Source: an uncultured Lachnospiraceae bacterium
GTDB taxonomy: Bacteria > Bacillota > Clostridia > Lachnospirales > Lachnospiraceae
Assembly: GCA_934294885.1 (NCBI GenBank)
Contig: CAKRAK010000012.1
Location: 21,137-85,136, forward strand
Direction: 5' to 3'
Length of the DNA stretch: 64,000 bases
The position numbers were made by a program, and so were the translations under genes. The notes under the pieces were generated by a model that was given only the letters and a program-made list of their open reading frames with translations, was not told the origin of the DNA and did not search any database. Positions 51,976 through 59,689 of the stretch are shown here, one piece after another; the stretch's first letter is position 1; the number at the start of each line of letters is the position of its first letter.

Positions 51976-53409
51976 ATGTTAGAAAAGAGACGTGTTACGA
52001 TTATAAATCTGGGATGTAAAGCGAATAAGTATGAAGCAGATGCCATGGCAGACAAATTGATTGCTGCCGGGTGGCAGGTAGTGGAGGGAGATATCCCTGC
52101 GGATGTCTATATTGTGAATACCTGCTCTGTTACCAATGTAGCGGAGAAGAAATCAAGACAGATGCTTCGCCGGGCAAAAAAGAAAAATCCGGCTGCGGTT
52201 GTGATAGCGGCAGGCTGCTATGTGAATGCGTCTGCAGAACAATTAGAGCAGATGGATTATGTGGATTTGATAATAGGGAATAATCGAAAAAAAGAAATTG
52301 TCGAAGTTCTTCGACAGTATTTTGCACAGGAACAGATTAAAAATAATTATATTGATATTAACAGTACCCATGAGTTTGAGGAGATGGGAATGTTAGAGGC
52401 ATCTGAATTAGATCATCAAAGAGCATATATAAAAATACAGGATGGCTGCAATCAGTTTTGTTCTTATTGTATTATTCCTTATACCAGAGGTCGGGTTAGA
52501 AGCAGAAAACCGGAACACGTTTTAGAGGAGATTCAAAAATTAGCAAAAGAAGGTGTGAAGGAGTTTGTTCTGACAGGGATTCATATATCCTCCTATGGTT
52601 TGGATTTTGTGGATGATGGGAAGGAATATGACGAGAGCTTTGCTTCTGAAAAAAAGAATAGAGAAACAAGCCTTGATAAATGTGATATAAAGGAGGAGAC
52701 AACGATTCGGGATTTGGGTGACCTGGTGTTACATATCAGTGCAATACCGGAGGTGCAGCGTATTCGCTTAGGTTCCTTGGAACCCCGTATTATTACCGAG
52801 GCCTTTTTGGAAAAAGTATCCCGGTATGATAAGCTTTGTCCCCATTTTCATTTGTCGTTACAGAGTGCCTGTAATGACACATTGAAGCGGATGAATCGGA
52901 AGTATACCATAGAAGCATTCAAGGAAAAATGCGAATTGCTTCGCAAACATTTTGAAAATCCGGCAATCACAACCGATGTAATTGTGGGATTTCCGGGAGA
53001 AACAGAGGAAGAATTCTCTGTTACGCTGCAGAATTTAAAAGAAATCAATCTCTATGAAATCCATGTGTTCAAATATTCTGTACGATCCGGAACGGTTGCT
53101 GAGAAACTGCCGAATCAGGTGTCGGAGCAGATTAAGAATGAGCGGAGTAATGTATTGCTGGAGCTTACTGCAGCACAGAAAAATCAATATGAGCGGTCAT
53201 GTATTGGTAGCGCGGAGTCTGTATTGATTGAGGAAGAGATTTCCTTTGAACAGGCAAAACAGCTTGTTGGGGGACGGGTATTGCCGGCTGTGGATGAAGA
53301 TTTTAATTGTTCTCGATACTTTACAGGGCATACGCCGAATTACATTAAGGTTGCAGTTAAGAGTGACCGTGATCTGGTCAACTCAATCGTAGAGGTTGAA
53401 TTACTGTAA
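51976..53409 (+). CDS. mtaB: tRNA t6A37 methylthiotransferase MtaB
   Basis: Radical SAM enzyme that converts t6A37 to ms2t6A37 in tRNA. 477 residues: N-terminal MTTase domain with NLGCKANKYEADAMAD, NTCSVTNVAEKKSRQ and AAGCYVN cysteines; radical SAM cluster CNQFCSYCIIPYTRGRVRSR; C-terminal TRAM-like part (GHTPNYIKVAV). An acidic ~35-residue insertion (bases ~52606-52710) follows the SSYGLDF strand. GGAGTG precedes the ATG at 51976; a longer frame from 51943 is unsupported. In Bacillus mtaB follows rsmE directly. Confidence 0.94.
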   Translation: MLEKRRVTIINLGCKANKYEADAMADKLIAAGWQVVEGDIPADVYIVNTCSVTNVAEKKSRQMLRRAKKKNPAAVVIAAGCYVNASAEQLEQMDYVDLIIGNNRKKEIVEVLRQYFAQEQIKNNYIDINSTHEFEEMGMLEASELDHQRAYIKIQDGCNQFCSYCIIPYTRGRVRSRKPEHVLEEIQKLAKEGVKEFVLTGIHISSYGLDFVDDGKEYDESFASEKKNRETSLDKCDIKEETTIRDLGDLVLHISAIPEVQRIRLGSLEPRIITEAFLEKVSRYDKLCPHFHLSLQSACNDTLKRMNRKYTIEAFKEKCELLRKHFENPAITTDVIVGFPGETEEEFSVTLQNLKEINLYEIHVFKYSVRSGTVAEKLPNQVSEQIKNERSNVLLELTAAQKNQYERSCIGSAESVLIEEEISFEQAKQLVGGRVLPAVDEDFNCSRYFTGHTPNYIKVAVKSDRDLVNSIVEVELL

Positions 53410-53430
53410 GGGCTGCTGTTTATGAAATAC

Positions 53431-53459
53431 TTGCAACTTTTGCCAAATTATATTATCAT
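53431..53459 (+). promoter_or_regulatory. promoter of ireB-ruvX operon
   Basis: TTGCAA (53431-53436), 17-base spacer, TATCAT (53454-53459). Confidence 0.55.
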
Positions 53460-53489
53460 AGGCATGAATAAAATGAGGACGTGATAAAG

Positions 53490-53756
53490 ATGAACGAACA
53501 AAATACAAATAATACACAATTTATTGAGGTCGTAAAAGATAACAGTCTTCCTGTAACGGAGATTCTTGAGGAAGTGTATAATTCTTTGTCTGAAAAAGGA
53601 TATAATCCTGTAAGTCAGATTGTGGGTTATATTATGAGCGGGGATCCTACCTATATTACCAGCTATAAGAATGCAAGAAGTCTGATTATGAAGGCGGAAC
53701 GGGATGAGATTATTGAGGTTTTGTTGGAAAACTATATCGAGACAAAACTAAAATAG
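53490..53756 (+). CDS. ireB: IreB-family regulatory phosphoprotein
   Basis: 88-residue member of the IreB/DUF965/YrzL family: TEILEEVYNSLSEKGYNPVSQIVGYIMSGDPTYITSYKNAR, IEVLLENYIE. In Enterococcus IreB is a substrate of the PASTA kinase IreK and affects cephalosporin resistance; Thr residues in the N-terminal stretch (NTQF) sit where phosphorylation occurs there. The ATG at 53490 is preferred to a GTG at 53481 because it restores the family N-terminus; the ribosome site GAGGA is rather distant. ruvX follows after 10 bases. Confidence 0.9.
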   Translation: MNEQNTNNTQFIEVVKDNSLPVTEILEEVYNSLSEKGYNPVSQIVGYIMSGDPTYITSYKNARSLIMKAERDEIIEVLLENYIETKLK

Positions 53757-53766
53757 GAGAAGAAGA

Positions 53767-54207
53767 ATGCGGATTATGGGACTTGATTATGGTTCTAAAA
53801 CAGTCGGTGTCGCCATTAGTGATGAACTGGGAATTACGGCACAGCCTGTTGTGACCATAGAACGGAAGTCGGAGAATAAGTTACGAAAGACCTTGGCGCA
53901 GATAGAGGAGTTAATGGAAGCGTATAAGGTTTCTTTTGTTGTGCTTGGATATCCTAAAAACATGAACAATACAGAGGGAGAACGTGTTCAGGCGACAAAG
54001 GAATTTAAAGAACATATTGAACGACGAACAGGATTAGAAGTAGAATTGTGGGACGAAAGATTAACCACAATGGAATCAGAACGAATTTTGATGGAAGCCG
54101 GTGTAAGAAGAGAAAACCGTAAGATGTACATAGATAAGATGGCTGCTGCGGTTATTCTGCAAAGTTATATGGATGCTCACCCGGATAAAATAAAAGACAT
54201 CAGGTAA
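53767..54207 (+). CDS. ruvX: YqgF/RuvX family putative Holliday junction resolvase
   Basis: 146-residue RNase H-fold nuclease: MGLDYGSKTVGVAISD (first catalytic Asp), VVLGYPKNMNNTEGERV, WDERLTTMESERIL and YIDKMAAAVILQSYMD. The family has been linked to Holliday junction resolution and 16S rRNA 5' processing. It sits between ireB and the DUF1292 gene, the conserved Firmicutes order. Confidence 0.94.
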   Translation: MRIMGLDYGSKTVGVAISDELGITAQPVVTIERKSENKLRKTLAQIEELMEAYKVSFVVLGYPKNMNNTEGERVQATKEFKEHIERRTGLEVELWDERLTTMESERILMEAGVRRENRKMYIDKMAAAVILQSYMDAHPDKIKDIR

Positions 54208-54252
54208 ATGGGAAATACCTGTAAAAGTATATCAGGAAAGGAGTTATAAGTC

Positions 54253-54528
54253 GTGGACGAGTTAGATACAATTGAATTAACCTTTGATGATGGAGAGAAA
54301 GTTTCTTTTTATGTTTTAGAACAGACAACACTCATGGGTAATACATATTTATTGGTTGTACCGGATGATGAGGAAGATGATGAGTGTTATATTTTGAAAG
54401 AAAGTTCACAAACAGAAGATGACGGATATGGTATGTATGATTTTGTGGATGATGAGAATGAATTAGAAAGCTTATTCCCTATCTTTAAAGAGTTGTTAGA
54501 GGATAGTGATACGGAGGTAGAATTTTGA
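54253..54528 (+). CDS. DUF1292 (YrzB-like) protein
   Basis: 91 residues, very acidic: LTFDDGEKVSFYVLEQTTLMG, LLVVPDDEEDDECYILKES, LFPIFKELLED. Member of the DUF1292/YrzB family, always near ireB-ruvX but of unknown role. GTG start with AAAGGAGTT upstream. The stop codon overlaps the TTG start of the RNase J gene. Confidence 0.88.
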   Translation: MDELDTIELTFDDGEKVSFYVLEQTTLMGNTYLLVVPDDEEDDECYILKESSQTEDDGYGMYDFVDDENELESLFPIFKELLEDSDTEVEF

Positions 54529-56255
54529 AAGAAAATAATGAAAAGACAGGTTTTTCTTCTTACCGAAAAGGAAATCGTAAGAATAGTGGAACACAGTCCC
54601 GAAAAAAACCTGGTGTAAAGATCATTCCATTAGGCGGTTTGGATCAGATTGGAATGAATATTACAGCAATAGAGTATGAGGATTCTATTGTTGTAATTGA
54701 TTGTGGTCTGGCATTCCCGGAGGAGGATATGCTTGGTATTGATCTGGTAATTCCGGATATTACATATTTAAAAGAAAATGCTGATAAAGTAAAAGGACTT
54801 GTTGTAACCCATGGTCATGAGGATCATATCGGTGCCATTCCATATGTGGAGAAGGAATTAAGCATGCCGATATATGCGACGAAGCTTACTATGGGCTTAA
54901 TCGAGAATAAATTAAGAGAACATAATCTGTTGTCTAACATGAAGAGAAAAGTGGTAAAACACGGACAAACCATTAATTTAGGATGCTTTAGAATTGAGTT
55001 TATCCGGTCAAACCACTCCATAGCAGATTCTTCCGGTTTGGCGATTTATACACCGGAGGGTATTATTGTTCATACTGGAGATTTCAAGGTTGATTTTACT
55101 CCTGTATTTGGGGAGACTATTGATTTGCAAAGATATGCTGAGCTTGGTAAAAAAGGAGTTCTTGCATTGATGGCGGATTCCACAAATGTAGAACGTCCGG
55201 GATTTACTCCAAGTGAGAAAAAGGTGGGACGTACATTTGATATTCTCTTTAATGAGAATAAAAACAGCCGTCTGATCATTGCTACATTTGCTTCGAATGT
55301 GGATCGTGTTCAGCAGATTATTAATACAGCCAATAAGTATGGCCGTAAGGTAGTTGTAGAAGGACGTAGTATGGTAAATGTTATCAATACTGCCAGTGAG
55401 CTTGGATTTATCCAGATTCCCGATAATACATTGATTGATATATCCCAGATAAAAAATTATCCGGATGAACAGATTGTTTTGATTACAACCGGTAGTCAGG
55501 GCGAGAATATGGCGGCACTTTCCAGAATTGCGGCGAATATTCATAACAAAGTAAGTATTACACCGAATGATACGGTAATATTAAGCTCCAGTCCGATTCC
55601 GGGTAATGAAAAGTCCATTAATAAGATTATTAATGAGTTAGAGATGAAGGGTGCAAAGGTAATCTTTCAGGATACCCATGTATCGGGACATGCATGTCAG
55701 GAAGAGTTAAAATTAATCTATGCTTTGACGAAACCCCAATATGCAATACCTGTTCATGGAGAATTCAGACACCTGAAACGTCATGCAGAGCTTGCAAGAG
55801 AGATGGGTGTTGAGAAGGATCATGTTCTGATTCTGAGTAACGGTAAGGTCTTAGAGCTGTCTAAGCAGGAAGCAAAGATTACAGGAAGCGTAGTTGCCCA
55901 GGGAATTCTGGTTGACGGTCTCGGTGTTGGAGATGTAGGCAATATCGTATTAAGAGACCGACAGCATTTATCTCAAAATGGATTGATCATTGTGGTTGTG
56001 ACCTTGGAAAAAGGCAGTAATCAGTTGATGGCAGGTCCGGATATTGTATCCCGTGGATTTGTTTACGTAAGAGAGTCAGAGGGCTTGATGGAAGAGTGTC
56101 ATGATGTAGTAGAGGATGTGTTAGAGCATTGTCTTGCGAATCATGTTACAGACTGGGGCAAGATAAAAACATCCATTAAGGATGAGCTTGGCGAATTCTT
56201 ATGGAAGAGAACAAAGAGAAACCCGATGATTTTACCAATTATTTCAGAGGTATAG
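54525..56255 (+). CDS. rnj: ribonuclease J
   Basis: Metallo-beta-lactamase/beta-CASP exo- and endoribonuclease of mRNA decay and rRNA maturation. 576 residues: a basic N-terminal extension (YRKGNRKNSGTQSRKKPG), VIDCGLAFPEE, VTHGHEDHIGAIPYV (metal site), SNHSIADSSGLAI, HTGDFKVDFTP, MADSTNVERPGFTPSEK, beta-CASP VSGHACQEELK and PVHGEFRHL. TTG start with GGAGGT six bases before, overlapping the previous stop (translational coupling). Its 3' end adjoins ylbF. Confidence 0.96.
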   Translation: MKENNEKTGFSSYRKGNRKNSGTQSRKKPGVKIIPLGGLDQIGMNITAIEYEDSIVVIDCGLAFPEEDMLGIDLVIPDITYLKENADKVKGLVVTHGHEDHIGAIPYVEKELSMPIYATKLTMGLIENKLREHNLLSNMKRKVVKHGQTINLGCFRIEFIRSNHSIADSSGLAIYTPEGIIVHTGDFKVDFTPVFGETIDLQRYAELGKKGVLALMADSTNVERPGFTPSEKKVGRTFDILFNENKNSRLIIATFASNVDRVQQIINTANKYGRKVVVEGRSMVNVINTASELGFIQIPDNTLIDISQIKNYPDEQIVLITTGSQGENMAALSRIAANIHNKVSITPNDTVILSSSPIPGNEKSINKIINELEMKGAKVIFQDTHVSGHACQEELKLIYALTKPQYAIPVHGEFRHLKRHAELAREMGVEKDHVLILSNGKVLELSKQEAKITGSVVAQGILVDGLGVGDVGNIVLRDRQHLSQNGLIIVVVTLEKGSNQLMAGPDIVSRGFVYVRESEGLMEECHDVVEDVLEHCLANHVTDWGKIKTSIKDELGEFLWKRTKRNPMILPIISEV

Positions 56256-56257
56256 AT

Positions 56258-56593
56258 ATGTCAATGAAGGAAGCTATGGTGTTAAACCAGTCAATCAGAC
56301 AAAGCAAAGAATATCAGGATTATTGTGAGACCCTTGCCCATTTAAAGGAAAACAAAGAATTATATGATTCTTTGAACTCTTTTCGAAGAAGAAATTATGA
56401 ACTGCAAGGCTATGATGATCAGATTAACAGATATCAGGAGATTCATAATCTTGCACTGGAATATGAGAAGGTTTTGCGGCATCCGGATGTGAATGCCTTT
56501 CTGATTGCGGAACAGTTATTTTCCAGAAAAATGCAGGAAGTGTATGAAGCGATTGCAGAAGGAATTGAATTGGACTATGACTACATGAACTAA
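56258..56593 (+). CDS. YlbF/YmcA family regulator
   Basis: 111-residue helical protein of the Com_YlbF family: EAMVLNQSIRQSKEYQDYCETL, FRRRNYELQ, EKVLRHPDVNAFLIAEQLFSRKMQEVYEAI. In Bacillus YlbF, YmcA and YaaT form a complex that directs RNase Y cleavage and affects competence and sporulation. Here it lies directly after RNase J. The start at 56258 follows AGAGG; an open frame back to 56201 would overlap the RNase J gene by 55 bases and adds non-family sequence. Confidence 0.85.
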   Translation: MSMKEAMVLNQSIRQSKEYQDYCETLAHLKENKELYDSLNSFRRRNYELQGYDDQINRYQEIHNLALEYEKVLRHPDVNAFLIAEQLFSRKMQEVYEAIAEGIELDYDYMN

Positions 56594-56620
56594 GAACATT
56601 CGGTTTTTAGGGGGATAAAT

Positions 56621-57007
56621 ATGCTGAACGAAAAAAATAGTGTTTTGCGGTCTGTTTTGAATATCTGTATCCGTACAATATGGAATCTGCTGATGATTTT
56701 TCTGTTGTATGAAAGTCTTGTGCAGGCTTATAGCTTTTCCTATACGCTTTTTTCTGATACACCGTATATGGTGGGACAGAATTCCCTTGTTACGATTACA
56801 TTGGAAGAAGGGATGTCGGCAAAGGAGATTGCGGAGGTTTTATATGACAACAGGATTATAGGAGATCCAAAGCTTTTCATTGCCAGAGCCTATATCGGTA
56901 AGTATGCAAACAGAATGAAGGCGGGCAGTTATGCAGTTAATTCAATGATGAGTCCGGAAGACTTATGCAAAACCTTTTGCGGAATACAAAGTGAGGAAAC
57001 GTCATGA
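56621..57007 (+). CDS. short MltG/YceG-like protein without catalytic domain
   Basis: 128 residues: one transmembrane helix (~20-40, TIWNLLMIFLLYESLVQAY), then an extracellular LysM-like module of the MltG/YceG N-terminal type (VTITLEEGMSAKEIAEVLYD, RIIGDPKLFIARAYIGKY, MKAGSYAVNSMMSPEDLC). The transglycosylase domain of full MltG (~330 residues, catalytic Glu) is absent. In Bacillus full-length mltG (yrrL) occupies this position before yrrM, so this is a positional counterpart that lost or never had the enzyme part. It overlaps trmR by ATGA. Confidence 0.82.
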   Translation: MLNEKNSVLRSVLNICIRTIWNLLMIFLLYESLVQAYSFSYTLFSDTPYMVGQNSLVTITLEEGMSAKEIAEVLYDNRIIGDPKLFIARAYIGKYANRMKAGSYAVNSMMSPEDLCKTFCGIQSEETS

Positions 57008-57663
57008 TTACAGAAGAAAGAATCGTCTCTTTTATTAATTCCATGAATCAGGATGAAAAGGGAATTGTGGGAATAATAGAACAGGAGGCATTGGCGGATG
57101 AAGTGCCGATTATTCGGAAAGAGACAAAAGAATGGTTGAAAACCATGCTGCTGATAAAAAAACCAATGAGAATTTTAGAGGTTGGGACTGCTGTGGGGTT
57201 TTCCTCTATATACATGACCGGTTATATAGATTCTGAAGCACATATAACAACCATTGAAAAGTGGGAACCGAGAATTGTTCAGGCAAAGGAGAACTTCAGG
57301 CGGGCAGGTGTAGAACGGCAGATTACTCTTTTAGAGGGCGATGCGGCAGATATATTAAGAAAACTGGCGGTTGAGGATACGGAAGGCTTTGATTTTATTT
57401 TTATGGATGCGGCAAAGGGTCAGTATATTCATTTTCTGCCGGATGTAATTTCTCTCTTGAAAAAGGATGGAATGTTGATATCCGATAATGTTTTGCAGGA
57501 TGGAGAGGTTTTAGATTCCCGTTATGTTGTGGAACGAAGGAACAGAACCATTCACAGTCGTATGAGAGAATATTTATATGCATTGAAAAATCACGAACAG
57601 TTAGAAACCTCGATTCTGCCGCTGGGAGATGGGGTTGCATTATCAGTTAAGATTGGAGATTAA
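57004..57663 (+). CDS. trmR: tRNA 5-hydroxyuridine methyltransferase (O-methyltransferase family 3)
   Basis: 219-residue SAM-dependent O-methyltransferase: ILEVGTAVGFSSIYM (SAM loop), ITTIEKWEPRIVQAKENF, LLEGDAADILRKL, DFIFMDAAKGQYIHFLP, DNVLQDGEV. By order it is the counterpart of Bacillus YrrM/TrmR, which methylates 5-hydroxyuridine at position 34 of tRNA to 5-methoxyuridine. It is followed by the U32 protein that makes hydroxyuridine. A general catechol O-methyltransferase-like role is less likely given the neighbours. Confidence 0.88.
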   Translation: MITEERIVSFINSMNQDEKGIVGIIEQEALADEVPIIRKETKEWLKTMLLIKKPMRILEVGTAVGFSSIYMTGYIDSEAHITTIEKWEPRIVQAKENFRRAGVERQITLLEGDAADILRKLAVEDTEGFDFIFMDAAKGQYIHFLPDVISLLKKDGMLISDNVLQDGEVLDSRYVVERRNRTIHSRMREYLYALKNHEQLETSILPLGDGVALSVKIGD

Positions 57664-57673
57664 AGGAGATAAA

Positions 57674-58900
57674 ATGCGAGATACGGAATTATTAATACCG
57701 GCCGGTAGTCTGGAGGTATTAAAGGTTGCAGTTAATTATGGTGCAGATGCGGTTTATATCGGTGGTGAAGATTTTGGACTGCGGGCAAAGGCACATAACT
57801 TTACTCTGGAGGAGATGAAGGAAGGTGTGGAATATTGCCATAATGCAGGTGTGAAATTATATGTAACTGCGAATATATTTGCTCACAATGATGATCTGGA
57901 GGGTGTGAGAGAATATTTTGAGAATCTGAAACCAATAGGGATTGATGCATTGATTATCTCAGATCCTGCCATTTTTATGATGGCAAAGGAAATTCTTCCT
58001 GATGTTGAGATTCATATCAGCACCCAAGCCAATAATACAAACTATGGAATTTACCGGTTCTGGTATCAACAGGGTGCTAAAAGAGTGGTTTCTGCAAGAG
58101 AATTATCTCTGGAGGAGATTCGGCAGATTCGGGAAAATATTCCGGAAGATATGGAGATTGAAAGCTTTATCCATGGAGCGATGTGTATTTCTTATTCCGG
58201 CAGATGCCTTTTGAGTCATTTCCTGACAGGAAGGGATGCCAATCAGGGAGCGTGTACACATCCGTGCAGATGGAAATACAGTGTGGTGGAAGAGAAAAGA
58301 CCCGGAGAGTACTTCCCTGTGGATGAGGATGACAGAGGAACTTATATATTTAATTCAAAGGACTTGTGCATGATAGAACATATTCCTGACCTGATAGATG
58401 CGGGAATTGACAGCTTTAAGATTGAGGGCAGAATGAAAACTGCATTATATGTGGCTACAGTGGCAAGAACCTATCGCAAAGCAATTGATGATTTTATAGA
58501 AAGTCCTGCGTTATATGAGAAGAATCTGGAATATTACAAATCCGAGATTGGGAAGTGTACCTATCGTCAGTTTACAACAGGATTTTATTACGGTAAGACA
58601 GATTCCGATTCCCAAGTGTACGATAATAATGAATACGTGAAGGACTACATCTATGTCGGCACGGTTGAGTCAGTGGATGATAAGGGCTTTGCGCATTTTA
58701 TTCAACGGAATAAATTCTGTGTCGGAGATCAGGTAGAAGGGATGCTGTTTGATGGCAGTAATCTTACTCTGACGGTAAAAGGGATTTATAATGAAAAGGG
58801 AGAGAGCGTTGACAGCGCTCCCCATCCAAAGGAATCTCTGACAGTTGACTTTGGAGAATCCTTGGAACCGGGAATGATCATTCGGTATCGTAAAAAATAA
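57674..58900 (+). CDS. trhP: U32-family tRNA hydroxylation protein TrhP
   Basis: 408 residues of family U32: LLIPAGSLEVLKVAVNYGADAVYIG, ANIFAHNDDL, STQANNTNYGIYRFWYQQGAKRVVSARELSLEEI, SGRCLLSHFLTGRD, GACTHPCRWKY (Fe-S cysteines), FNSKDLCMIEHIP, DSFKIEGRMKTALYVA. The family was named as peptidases, but in Bacillus and E. coli (YrrN/YrrO, TrhP) these Fe-S proteins are needed for 5-hydroxyuridine in tRNA with prephenate as cofactor source. AAAGGAG before 57674; the longer frame from 57629 overlaps trmR and lacks support. Confidence 0.9.
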   Translation: MRDTELLIPAGSLEVLKVAVNYGADAVYIGGEDFGLRAKAHNFTLEEMKEGVEYCHNAGVKLYVTANIFAHNDDLEGVREYFENLKPIGIDALIISDPAIFMMAKEILPDVEIHISTQANNTNYGIYRFWYQQGAKRVVSARELSLEEIRQIRENIPEDMEIESFIHGAMCISYSGRCLLSHFLTGRDANQGACTHPCRWKYSVVEEKRPGEYFPVDEDDRGTYIFNSKDLCMIEHIPDLIDAGIDSFKIEGRMKTALYVATVARTYRKAIDDFIESPALYEKNLEYYKSEIGKCTYRQFTTGFYYGKTDSDSQVYDNNEYVKDYIYVGTVESVDDKGFAHFIQRNKFCVGDQVEGMLFDGSNLTLTVKGIYNEKGESVDSAPHPKESLTVDFGESLEPGMIIRYRKK

Positions 58901-58904
58901 AGGT

Positions 58905-59525
58905 TTATAAAAAGCATTGTCTTAGTTTGGACAGTGCTTTTTTTTCGATTCGGGATACATAGGATCTGGATATTTGCATAATATCCGCAACCTCCCGTTG
59001 TGTATGAGGGGCATAGTTAAATAATCCATAACGCAGAATGATGATTTTTAATTCCTGCTTTGTAAGAGTGCTTTCTAAAAAAATATATAATTGACGGATG
59101 TTATCCTTTGTGATAACATGCTCGGCAACATCTCTTCCTTCACTTTCGATAATATCTAAAAGGTTGATTTCATTTCCTTCCTTGTCGGTTCCGATTGGTT
59201 CATATAAGGAAAATTCTTTGGAACATTTTCTCTCCTGACGCAGCATCATCAGCAATTCGTTCTCTATACAACGGGAAGCATAGGTTACCAGTCTGTTTCC
59301 TTTGTCAATATCATATGTGTTAATTGCTTTAATAAGGCCGATGGTTCCGATGGAAATCAAATCATCCATATCCCTTTCAAGGTTATTGTATTTTTTTGCA
59401 ATGTGTGCAACTAAACGCAGATTATATTCCACTAAGGTGTTTCTGGCTTCAAGATCGCCGTTTTTACTACACTTTAGATAATGCAGTTCTTCTTCTTTTG
59501 ATAACGGTTGCTTGAAGGTTTGCAT
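58905..59525 (-). CDS. sigK: sporulation sigma factor SigK without pro-sequence
   Basis: Late mother-cell sigma factor. Region 2: NLRLVAHIAKKYNNLERDMDDLISIGTIGLIKAINTYD and TYASRCIENELLMMLR; middle PIGTDKEGNEINLLDI; region 4: LTKQELKIIILRYGLF, TQREVADIMQISRSYVSRIEKKAL. These match SigK rather than SigE. The start is likely the ATG at 59525 (AAGGTGA on the minus strand); an ATG at 59552 would add nine residues. Bacillus SigK carries a 20-residue pro-sequence; at most 16 residues precede PLSKEEE here. The gene is intact, with no skin-type element. Confidence 0.92.
   Translation of the reverse strand: MQTFKQPLSKEEELHYLKCSKNGDLEARNTLVEYNLRLVAHIAKKYNNLERDMDDLISIGTIGLIKAINTYDIDKGNRLVTYASRCIENELLMMLRQERKCSKEFSLYEPIGTDKEGNEINLLDIIESEGRDVAEHVITKDNIRQLYIFLESTLTKQELKIIILRYGLFNYAPHTQREVADIMQISRSYVSRIEKKALSKLRQCFL
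58909..58945. terminator. bidirectional terminator between trhP and sigK
   Basis: 13-bp stem AAAAAGCATTGTC / GACAGTGCTTTTT with an 8-base loop and T-runs on both sides. The left arm is made by the last codons of sigK. Confidence 0.85.
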
Positions 59526-59647
59526 TACAGTCACCTTTAGTATGCTTTTCATTATTCTATGTTAGTATCGTAAAAAAGTGCTTTTCCACAAATGGATTTG
59601 TACATAATAACAAAATTATAGAAAATGTTTTCTTTTTTTTTGTAATG

Positions 59648-59656
59648 TGTTACAAT
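59648..59656 (+). promoter_or_regulatory. extended -10 promoter of pilB
   Basis: TGTTACAAT, an extended -10 box; upstream is a T-rich stretch without a clear -35 hexamer. Transcription would begin near 59663. Confidence 0.5.
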
Positions 59657-59689
59657 TAATATTATTTATGACATAAGAGAGGTACGGCT

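Noticed and set aside
55008..55544. 178-codon minus-strand frame within the RNase J gene
   Set aside because: Longest antisense frame in the window but wholly inside a conserved gene, with low-complexity composition and no ribosome site.
58905..59552. skin-type prophage excision site in sigK
   Set aside because: The coding sequence is uninterrupted and no recombinase gene or flanking repeat is present.
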